DNA from: Streptomyces violascens
GTDB lineage: Bacteria > Actinomycetota > Actinomycetes > Streptomycetales > Streptomycetaceae
DNA: 64,000 nucleotides
Reading direction: 5' to 3'
NCBI RefSeq assembly: GCF_014649955.1
Contig: NZ_BMUA01000002.1
Span: forward strand, 496,001 to 560,000
The translations under genes and the position numbers were made by a program. Below, piece after piece: positions 1 through 6,740 of the stretch (position 1 is the first letter of the stretch; every line of letters begins with the position of its first letter). The notes below the pieces were generated by a model. The model had not been told where the DNA came from and ran no database searches. It worked only from the letters and a program-made list of their open reading frames with translations.

Positions 1-2164
1 GCGCGTCGTCGCGCACATCCCCTTCAACTTCGCCTCCCAGGCCACCAACCCGTTCCTGGCCACCCTCGACAACGTGAAGCGGATCTCGCTCGCCACCGAC
101 GGGCTGCGCCAGTACACCTTGCTCAAGGGCTACCAGTCGGAGGGACACGACTCCGCCCACCCCGACTACGCGGGCAACTACAACAAACGCGCGGGCGGCC
201 TCGCCGACCTCAACTCCCTGGTACGCGAGGGCAAGAAGTGGAACAGCGACTTCGCCGTCCACGTGAACGCCACCGAGTCCTACCCCGTCGCCAACGCCTT
301 CTCCGAGACCCTCGTCGACAGGGCCAACCGGCAGTGGGACTGGCTCGACCAGTCCTACCGCATCGACCAGCGCCGCGACCTCGTCTCCGGCGACATCATC
401 AAGCGCTTCGCCGACCTGCGCCGCGACACCGACCGGGGACTGAACGCGATCTACCTCGACGTGTTCCGCGAATCCGGCTGGACCTCCGACCGCCTCCAGC
501 ACGCCCTGCGCGACCAGGGCTGGCTCGTCGCCTCCGAATGGGGCCACGGCCTGGAGCGCTCCTCCCTGTGGTCGCACTGGGCGAACGAGACGGACTACGG
601 CCCCGACACCTCGCGCGGCATCAACTCCCAGCTCATCCGCTTCATCCGGCACCACCAGAAGGACGTCTTCGCCAACAAGTGGCCCACCCTGCTCGGCCAC
701 GCCCACATGGGCAACTTCGAGGGCTGGACCGGCAAGACCGACTGGAAGACGTTCTACGACCTGATCTGGACGGAGTCGCTGCCCGCCAAATACCTCCAGG
801 CCCACCCCATCGAGCGCTGGACCGACCACGAGGTCACCTTCGCCGGCCCCACCCGCACCTCGGTCTCCGACGCGACGGGCGCGCGCCGCATCACCACCGA
901 CGGCCGCCTCGTGTACGACGCCGGCACCTACCTCCTGCCGTGGGAACCCCGCAACGCCACCGACCCCACGAAGCTCTACCACTACAACCCACGCGGCGGA
1001 ACGAGCAGTTGGCGCCTGCCGCGCGGCTGGTCGGGCGTGCGCAAGGTGTCCCTGTACCGGCTGACCGACCAGGGCCGGGCATACGTCGGCGACCTCCCGG
1101 TCCGGGCGGGCGAGGTCACCATCGCGGACGCGGACGCGGGCCGGCCGTACGTGGTGTACCGGGAGCGGGCGCGAGCCCAAGGGGATGCGAACTGGGGCCA
1201 GTTCACCCCCGTCCGCGACCCCGGGTTCAACTCCGGCAGCCTTGAAGGCTGGCAGGTGACGGGCACGGCGAAGGTCGTCCCGAGCCCGCTCGGCGACTAC
1301 GAACTGGTCCTGCCCGCAGGGGGCGCGGCGACGGTGAGCCAGCGCCTGGCCCGCCTCGCGCCGGGCACGTACTCCGCGTCCGTACAGGTCGAGGTGGGCG
1401 AGAAGCCGGGGGAGCGGCGCCGGGCGGCACTCGACGTCCGCACGGCCGACGGGGTCACGGCCACCAACTGGACCGACGTTTCGACCGCGGGCAACTACGT
1501 GGCCGCCGACCGCAAACACGACACCCGCTTCCAGCGCATGTCCGTCCCCTTCACGGTGCCGCCGGGCGGCGGGCCGGTGACCCTGACGCTGCGCGCGCAG
1601 GAGGGACCGGCGCAGGTCCGCTTCGACAACGTAAGGGTCCTGCGTTCCGAGCCGACCGCCCGCCCGGGCACCCTCGCCTACGAGGACTTCCAGAACGTGC
1701 CGTCCGGCTGGGGCGTCTTCGTGAAGGGCGACGCGGGGGGCTCCACGGACCCGCGCACCCACATCGCGCAGCGGCACGCGCCGTTCACCCAGCGGGGCTG
1801 GAACGGCAAGGCGGTCGACGACGTGGTCGACGGCACGGAGTCGCTGAAGTCGCGGGGCGAGAACGAGGGCCTGGTCTATCGGACGGTGGACCATACGGTC
1901 CGCTTCCTGCCGGGGCGGCGGTACCGGGTGTCGTTCCGGTACGAGAACGAGAAGGCGGGGCAGTACGCGTGGGTCACGGCGGTGGACGAGCCGGCCCCGC
2001 GCGAGCTGACCCGGGTGGCGCTTCCGGTGGCCGTGGAACCCACCCTGTTCGCTTACGAGTTCACCGCGCCGGAGGTGGGGGTGGCCTGGGTCGGCCTGAG
2101 GAAGGTGGGGGACGACGGGGTGGCGGAGGTGACGCTGGACGCGTTCGAGGCCAGGGAGGCCTAG
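1..2164 (+). CDS. Endo-alpha-N-acetylgalactosaminidase (GH101), 5' end missing
   Basis: The reading frame is open from base 2, so the gene begins left of the window; a GTG at 74 is internal. GH101 enzymes are secreted and release the core-1 disaccharide Gal-beta1,3-GalNAc from serine or threonine of O-glycoproteins. The catalytic (beta/alpha)8 part is visible: the IYLDVF segment carries the family nucleophile Asp (bases 458-460) and VASEWGHG the acid/base Glu (536-538). About 150 residues later the chain turns into beta-rich modules: a segment starting DPGFNSGSLEGW around base 1220, and a further module to the end, both resembling the galactose-binding-like domains usual at the C-terminus of this family. 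The signal peptide and N-terminal domains are outside the window. The gene converges on a GH35 beta-galactosidase gene, which could cut the released disaccharide. Family assignment is strong; substrate range is inferred. Confidence 0.9.
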   Translation, partial: RVVAHIPFNFASQATNPFLATLDNVKRISLATDGLRQYTLLKGYQSEGHDSAHPDYAGNYNKRAGGLADLNSLVREGKKWNSDFAVHVNATESYPVANAFSETLVDRANRQWDWLDQSYRIDQRRDLVSGDIIKRFADLRRDTDRGLNAIYLDVFRESGWTSDRLQHALRDQGWLVASEWGHGLERSSLWSHWANETDYGPDTSRGINSQLIRFIRHHQKDVFANKWPTLLGHAHMGNFEGWTGKTDWKTFYDLIWTESLPAKYLQAHPIERWTDHEVTFAGPTRTSVSDATGARRITTDGRLVYDAGTYLLPWEPRNATDPTKLYHYNPRGGTSSWRLPRGWSGVRKVSLYRLTDQGRAYVGDLPVRAGEVTIADADAGRPYVVYRERARAQGDANWGQFTPVRDPGFNSGSLEGWQVTGTAKVVPSPLGDYELVLPAGGAATVSQRLARLAPGTYSASVQVEVGEKPGERRRAALDVRTADGVTATNWTDVSTAGNYVAADRKHDTRFQRMSVPFTVPPGGGPVTLTLRAQEGPAQVRFDNVRVLRSEPTARPGTLAYEDFQNVPSGWGVFVKGDAGGSTDPRTHIAQRHAPFTQRGWNGKAVDDVVDGTESLKSRGENEGLVYRTVDHTVRFLPGRRYRVSFRYENEKAGQYAWVTAVDEPAPRELTRVALPVAVEPTLFAYEFTAPEVGVAWVGLRKVGDDGVAEVTLDAFEAREA

Positions 2165-2168
2165 CCCC

Positions 2169-2206
2169 CACCCCTCCCCGAGACCCTCCGGGGGTTGGAA
2201 GGGGTG
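2169..2206 (+). terminator. Possible rho-independent terminator after the GH101 gene
   Basis: A hairpin with CACCCCT paired to AGGGGTG begins a few bases after the stop codon and is followed by a T-containing stretch (TTTCGTTTC). The stem is modest and the loop is long, so this is a tentative call. Confidence 0.4.
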
Positions 2207-2223
2207 AAGCCGGGTTTCGTTTC

Positions 2224-2353
2224 CCGGGGCTCCGCCCCGGACCCCGTTCGCGCCTCAAGGGCGCTCGTCCTCAATCGCCGGACAGGCTGAACCGCCCTGG
2301 TGCGGGCCGGCACCGCCCCGGCTGGGGGCGCGGGGAACTGCGCGAGCAGCCAC
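2224..2353. repeat. Streptomyces-type interspersed intergenic repeat block
   Basis: The stretch between the two convergent glycosidase genes has no convincing gene. It opens with a perfect hairpin, CCGGGGC-TCC-GCCCCGG (2224-2240), continues through CCTCAATCGCCGGACAGGCTGA, and ends with GGGGCGCGGGGAACTGCGCGAGCAGCC. From general knowledge of Streptomyces genomes, both phrases are close to short repeats found many times between genes. A second small hairpin, GCGGC-GGA-GCCGC (2604-2616), lies at the other end of the gap, under the last codons of the beta-galactosidase gene. Confidence 0.6.
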
Positions 2354-2428
2354 GTACGGTCCGCGGTCGGCGACGTGCCCAAGCCCAAGCCCCCCGCCCC
2401 CTGCAAGGGATCAGGGAAGCAGGGGAGC

Positions 2429-2653
2429 ATGAACCGCATGAGCGACAACCGCAGTACCGAGACCCACCCCCACACCCACCAGGAGAGCTTTTCTCCCTGG
2501 CCGCCCAGCGGGGCCGATCTCCCCGACTATCCCGTCACGCCGCGCCCCGCGCACACCCCGTCCTGGGCCCACCCGGAGACGGCGGCCTCACCCCCGGCGC
2601 CACGCGGCGGAGCCGCAGAGTGCCACAGCGGGAAGGGGCGGGGTGGGGGATGA
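2429..2653 (+). CDS. Possible small protein, 74 residues, doubtful
   Basis: An ATG at 2429 (or 2441, MSDNRSTE) follows a purine-rich GCAGGGGAGC that could be a ribosome site. The predicted product is hydrophilic, rich in His, Pro and Ser, with no membrane segment or recognised motif, and ends in Gly/Arg-rich residues translated from repeat-like DNA. It overlaps the 3' end of the beta-galactosidase gene on the other strand by 66 bases. Third-position GC is less extreme than in its neighbours. It may be a real unconserved peptide or simply open intergenic sequence; I do not assign a function. Confidence 0.2.
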   Translation: MNRMSDNRSTETHPHTHQESFSPWPPSGADLPDYPVTPRPAHTPSWAHPETAASPPAPRGGAAECHSGKGRGGG

Positions 2654-4414
2654 CCCCAGCGTCACCGCCCCACCCGCCCCCTCCAGCTCCAGCACCCACA
2701 CCTCGTTCGCCCCCGCCCGCAACACCACCCCCGGCACATACAGCGAAACCCCCGGACCAACCCCCCAGTACCGCCCCAGACAGAACCCGTTCACCCACAC
2801 GAACCCCCGTCCCCAGCCGGGGAGTCGGAGTCGGGCGAACGACTCCCCGGGCGCCGTCGACGGCAGGTCGAACCCGCCCCGGTACAGGCCCGTCGCCCCG
2901 GTCCCCACCCCCGGCGGCGTGCCGAAGGGCACCTTCGACACCGCCTCCGGCGAGTCGAAGGCGTCCAGGCGGAGCCCCCGCGCCCGCACCCCGTGCAGGT
3001 ACTGCCGCTCATGCAGCACCCCACCCGTGATCCCCTTCGGCTCCCCGCTGCGCGGCCCGTAGTTGACCCGGCCGAGGGACTCCACCCACAGCTCGATCTC
3101 CACACCCCCCGGCACGGGATCCGCCAGCGTCGCGTCCTCGGTGTCCAGGACCCCGGCCCGTACCCCGTCCACGTACACCGTCGCCACATCGCGCAGCCCG
3201 AGCACGCCGAGCGGATACGGCTGCCTGGGCCCGGGGGCGTCCACGCGGTAGCGGACAAGACCCCGGTCCACATCCAGCTCCTCGAAGGTCGGCGGGACCG
3301 GGCACTCGCTCTCCTCCCCGCCCAGGGCATCGAGGACGTCGCTCAAGGGTGCCCAGTCATTCACGTCAACCCGCAACGGCCCCGTCAACTCCAGTGGTTC
3401 CGACGGCAGTTCGGGCAGCGGGCCATCCGCGTACGCCGCCAGTACCTCCCTGAACCGCCAGAACTTTTCCGTCGGCCTGCCCGCCTCGTCGATCGGCGCG
3501 TCGTAGTCGTACGACGTCGCCGTCGGCTCCAGCGCGCCCACGTGCAGGTCGCCCGCCCGGTTCGCACCCGACCAGCCCGCGAAGCTGGTGCCGCCGTGTG
3601 CCATGTAGATGTTGACCGACGCCCCGCACTCCAGGATCTCCCGCAGGGTCGCCGCCGCGTCCGCCGCGTCCCGCACCACATGGTCCGCGCCCCAGTGGTC
3701 GAACCAGCCGCACCAGAACTCCATGCACATCAGGGGGCCGGACGGCCGGTGGCGGCGGAGGACCGCGAAGGCCTCGCGGGCGGCGGTGCCGAAGTTCGCC
3801 GTGGCCAGGATGCCCGGCAGGGAGCCGCCGGTCAGCATGTGGTCCTCGGGTCCGTCGGAGGTGAACAGCGGCACGGTGATACCGCACTCGTGCAGCAGGT
3901 CCGCGAGGTGGCGCAGATAGCCCCGGTCGCTGCCGTAGCTGCCGTACTCGTTCTCCACCTGCACCATGAGAACCGGCCCGCCCCGGTCGATCTGGCGCTC
4001 GGCGACCTGGGGGAGCAGCGTGCGGAACCAGCGGTTCACATGGACCAGGTATTCGGAGTCGTCCGTCCGCACCCGGCGCCCGAGCCGGCCCGTCAGCCAG
4101 TGGGGGAGGCCCCCGTTCTCCCACTCGGCACAGATGTAGGGCCCGGGACGCACGATCGCCCACAGGCCCGCCGCATGTGCGGCGTCCAGGAAGCGGCCCA
4201 GCGCCCCCACATCCTCGTACCGGCCCAGGAACGGCTCGTGCAGGTTCCACGGAACATACGTCTCCACGCAGTTCAGGCCCATCGCCCGCAGCATCGCGAG
4301 CCGGTGGCCCCACTGCGCCTCGTGCACCCGGAAATAGTGCAGCGCGCCCGACAGGAGGCGCACCGGCCGCCCGTCGAGCAGAAAGTCCTCGTCCCCCACG
4401 GTGAAGTCGCCCAC
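2588..4414 (-). CDS. Beta-galactosidase, GH35
   Basis: A 608-residue cytoplasmic-type GH35 enzyme that removes terminal beta-linked galactose. The N-terminus (FLLDGRPVRLLSGALHYFR) is the standard start of the family TIM barrel. VPWNLHEP, RPGPYICAEWENGG and QVENEYGSYG follow; the Glu of the NEYG motif is the expected acid/base and MEFWCGWFDHWG carries the nucleophile Glu. The C-terminal third contains jelly-roll modules ending in WGRGFVWVNGFCLGRYW, typical of the family. The reading frame is open upstream to 4513, but the GTG at 4414 is chosen because homology starts there. There is no signal peptide. The last ~20 residues after LELEGAGGAVTL look non-homologous and are encoded by repeat-like DNA. 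It diverges from an AraC-type regulator gene 128 bases away. Confidence 0.88.
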   Translation of the reverse strand: MGDFTVGDEDFLLDGRPVRLLSGALHYFRVHEAQWGHRLAMLRAMGLNCVETYVPWNLHEPFLGRYEDVGALGRFLDAAHAAGLWAIVRPGPYICAEWENGGLPHWLTGRLGRRVRTDDSEYLVHVNRWFRTLLPQVAERQIDRGGPVLMVQVENEYGSYGSDRGYLRHLADLLHECGITVPLFTSDGPEDHMLTGGSLPGILATANFGTAAREAFAVLRRHRPSGPLMCMEFWCGWFDHWGADHVVRDAADAAATLREILECGASVNIYMAHGGTSFAGWSGANRAGDLHVGALEPTATSYDYDAPIDEAGRPTEKFWRFREVLAAYADGPLPELPSEPLELTGPLRVDVNDWAPLSDVLDALGGEESECPVPPTFEELDVDRGLVRYRVDAPGPRQPYPLGVLGLRDVATVYVDGVRAGVLDTEDATLADPVPGGVEIELWVESLGRVNYGPRSGEPKGITGGVLHERQYLHGVRARGLRLDAFDSPEAVSKVPFGTPPGVGTGATGLYRGGFDLPSTAPGESFARLRLPGWGRGFVWVNGFCLGRYWGVGPGVSLYVPGVVLRAGANEVWVLELEGAGGAVTLGSSPTPPLPAVALCGSAAWRRG

Positions 4415-4476
4415 CGGCCGGCCCGCCCATCTCTCTCGATCACTACGCCCGGCCACTCTTGCCCCTGGCGCGGCGG

Positions 4477-4490
4477 TGGTCCATGGACAA
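4477..4490. promoter_or_regulatory. Palindrome in the divergent glycosidase/AraC promoter region
   Basis: The 128-base gap between the divergent beta-galactosidase and AraC-type genes contains the perfect palindrome GTCCATGGAC (4479-4488) within TGGTCCATGGACAA. Its position between the two start codons fits an operator for the neighbouring regulator. AraC proteins usually bind direct repeats, so the role is only inferred. Confidence 0.3.
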
Positions 4491-4542
4491 AGATCGGCGC
4501 TGATTGGACGCAAGGGGGACCCGGGAGGAAGCGGAAACCGGC

Positions 4543-5430
4543 ATGTATCACACCTGGATGCGCTATTTCACCCCGAGTCCGGCCCACCACCGGCTCGGCC
4601 TGGTCTGCCTCGGGGTGGGCCTCCAGCACGGCATGCTGCCCACCGTCGGACCCCGCACCCTGGACCACCACGTCGCCGTCGTCATCGGCGCCGGCGGCGG
4701 CTGGTTCCGCGGCCCCGACGGCCGCGAGATCCCCGTCACCGCACCCGCCCTGATCTGGCTCACCCCCGGCGTGCCCCACCACTACGGGCCCGACCCCGCC
4801 ACCGGCTGGGACGAGTCCTTCGTCGACTTCACCGGGCCCGCCGCCGCCACCTACACCGAACTCGGCTACATCGAACCCGACCGGCCCGTCGTACCGCTCA
4901 GCGACACCGTGGGCGCCCGCGCGGCCGTCGGCCGCATCGCGAGAGCCGCCCGCCGCGGCAACCCCCTCCTGGAGGTCGAGACCGCCGCCGCCGTCCACGA
5001 ACTGCTCGTCGCGCTGCGCCGCGCCCGCGCCGACGTCGCCCCCGACGGCGACCTCGTCCTCGACGCCCTGGCCCGCGACGCCTTCCAGCCGTTGTCGGTG
5101 GCCGAACACGCCTCCCGGCACGGCATGACCCCCGCCGAACTGCGCACCGCCGTGCGCCGGGCCGCCGGCTGCAGTCCCAAGGACTACCTCCTCGGCATCC
5201 GCCTCGGCCGCGCCAAAGAACTCCTCGCCGCCACAGAACTGCCGGTCGCGGCCGTCGCCCGCCGCGTCGGCTACGACGACCCCGCCTACTTCTCCCGCCT
5301 GTTCACCCGCCGCGTCGGCATCGCACCCGTACGCTTCCGCGAGCAGCAGGGCCGCTCCGTCCCCGGCGGCTGGAGCCACCGGATCCCGGATCCTGAACAT
5401 CCGCCGACGATCCCGGGCCACGCCACGTAA
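4543..5430 (+). CDS. AraC-family transcriptional regulator
   Basis: A 295-residue regulator. The N-terminal half is a cupin-like sensory domain (VVIGAGGGWFRGPDG, then LIWLTPGVPHHYGP, the usual sugar-binding type). The C-terminal ~100 residues contain the two HTH motifs of AraC proteins, ending with the signature VAAVARRVGYDDPAYFSRLF followed by a second arm at APVRFRE. The ATG at 4543 is preferred over an upstream TTG at 4504 because GGGAGGAAG precedes it. Being divergent from the GH35 gene, it is probably its sugar-responsive activator, and may also act on the GH101 gene. Only five bases separate its stop from the chorismate mutase start. Confidence 0.85.
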   Translation: MYHTWMRYFTPSPAHHRLGLVCLGVGLQHGMLPTVGPRTLDHHVAVVIGAGGGWFRGPDGREIPVTAPALIWLTPGVPHHYGPDPATGWDESFVDFTGPAAATYTELGYIEPDRPVVPLSDTVGARAAVGRIARAARRGNPLLEVETAAAVHELLVALRRARADVAPDGDLVLDALARDAFQPLSVAEHASRHGMTPAELRTAVRRAAGCSPKDYLLGIRLGRAKELLAATELPVAAVARRVGYDDPAYFSRLFTRRVGIAPVRFREQQGRSVPGGWSHRIPDPEHPPTIPGHAT

Positions 5431-5435
5431 GCTCG

Positions 5436-5744
5436 ATGACCATGACCACGATCGACCCCTCCGTGCAGGCAGAGCTGTCCCGGCTCCGCGACAGCATCGA
5501 CAACATCGACGCGGCTGTCGTGCACATGCTGGCCGAGCGCTTCAAATGCACCCAGCAGGTCGGCCACCTCAAGGCCGAACACAAGCTCCCCCCGGCCGAC
5601 CCCTCGCGCGAAGCCGAACAGATCGCCCGGCTGCGCCGCCTCGCCGAGAACGCCAAGCTCGACCCGGCCTTCGCCGAGAAGCTCCTCAACTTCATCATCG
5701 CCGAGGTCATCAGACACCACGAGACCATCGCCAAGTCCGCCTGA
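5436..5744 (+). CDS. Chorismate mutase, AroQ type
   Basis: A 102-residue all-helical protein of the short intracellular AroQ class, converting chorismate to prephenate for phenylalanine and tyrosine synthesis. Seen are the LRDSIDNIDAAVVHMLAERF start helix with an Arg that contacts substrate, VGHLKAEHKLP, and the C-terminal helix FIIAEVIRHHETI. Its length matches stand-alone actinobacterial chorismate mutases. There is no clear ribosome site; it starts just after the AraC gene stop and could be co-transcribed. An ATG two codons in (5442) is an alternative start. Confidence 0.88.
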   Translation: MTMTTIDPSVQAELSRLRDSIDNIDAAVVHMLAERFKCTQQVGHLKAEHKLPPADPSREAEQIARLRRLAENAKLDPAFAEKLLNFIIAEVIRHHETIAKSA

Positions 5745-5807
5745 CGCCCCCGGACCCGCCTCACGACACCCATGGCATCGCACCCTGCCCGGTGCGATGA
5801 TCCACCC

Positions 5808-6683
5808 GTGACGACAGAAGCCGCAGCGCAGCACACCCGGCCGACCGACGCCGACATGGCGGCCTACCTGAAGCGCCTGGGGGTGGAGCGGCCCCAACAG
5901 CCCACCGTCGAGGCCCTGTTCGCCCTCCACCGCGCCCAGATCGAGCGCGTGGCGTACGAGAACATCGACACCTACCTCGGCCGCCCCGCGGGCATCGACC
6001 AGCTGCTCTCGCTGCGCCGCATCGCCGCCGGGCACGGCGGCTACTGCTACCAGACCAACGGCGCCCTCGGCCTGCTGCTCGCCGCCCTCGGCTTCGACGT
6101 CACCCGCCACTACGCCGGAGTGCACGGCACCCCCGAAGCCGAAGGCGCCCGCGGCAACCACCTCGCCCTCACCGTCCGCACCGGCGACCAGGAATGGCTC
6201 GTCGACGCGGGCCTCGGCGACGGCATCCACGAACCGCTCCCGCTGGTGACCGGCACCTACCGCCAGGGCCCCTCCACCTTCCGCATGGCACCCTCCACCG
6301 CCGAACCCGGCGGCTGGCGCTTCCAGCACGACCCCGCCGGCGACTTCGACCACATGGAATACGACCCCGCACCGGCCGACATGACCGCATTCGACAGCGA
6401 GCACGAGCGGCTCACCACCTCACCCGAATCCGGCTACCTCAAAACCCCCGTCGTGGCCCGCCGCGACGCCACCACCATCGACGTCCTGCGCGGCCGCATC
6501 CTGCGCCACACCGACACCGACGGCACCAGCGAACACGAACTCGCCACCCCCGCCGCCTGGTTCGAAGCCCTCCACGACGTCTTCCACCTCGCCCTGCCCA
6601 CCCTCACCGCCGACGACCGCACCGACCTGTGGGCCCGCGTCACCCGCTCCCACGAAGCCTGGCTCGCCACCCGCACCACCTGA
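5808..6683 (+). CDS. nat: Arylamine N-acetyltransferase
   Basis: A 291-residue member of the NAT family, which moves acetyl from acetyl-CoA to aryl-amine or hydrazine nitrogen through a Cys-His-Asp triad. The triad is visible: Cys80 in HGGYCYQTN, His118 in GNHLAL and Asp133 in VDAGLGD. The GTG at 5808 is chosen over an upstream ATG at 5772 because homology begins near DADMAAYLKRLGV and the longer N-terminus is low complexity. A GATGAT a few bases before the GTG could be a -10 box for a leaderless message. Length is normal for the family. Natural substrate is unknown. Confidence 0.88.
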   Translation: MTTEAAAQHTRPTDADMAAYLKRLGVERPQQPTVEALFALHRAQIERVAYENIDTYLGRPAGIDQLLSLRRIAAGHGGYCYQTNGALGLLLAALGFDVTRHYAGVHGTPEAEGARGNHLALTVRTGDQEWLVDAGLGDGIHEPLPLVTGTYRQGPSTFRMAPSTAEPGGWRFQHDPAGDFDHMEYDPAPADMTAFDSEHERLTTSPESGYLKTPVVARRDATTIDVLRGRILRHTDTDGTSEHELATPAAWFEALHDVFHLALPTLTADDRTDLWARVTRSHEAWLATRTT

Positions 6684-6740
6684 CAGCCCGAACCCCACCG
6701 CGTCTGTGCTCACCCGTCCGCATCAGGCAGCATGGGCCCC

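Noticed and set aside
74..2164. GH101 gene starting at the GTG at 74
   Set aside because: The frame is open to base 2 with family-like sequence (IPFNFASQATNPFLATLDN), so the gene is truncated by the window edge.
4401..5396. Long Arg/Pro-rich open frames overlapping the AraC-type gene
   Set aside because: Shifted frames of GC-rich codons give Arg/Pro/His-rich nonsense; the AraC frame has clear motifs.
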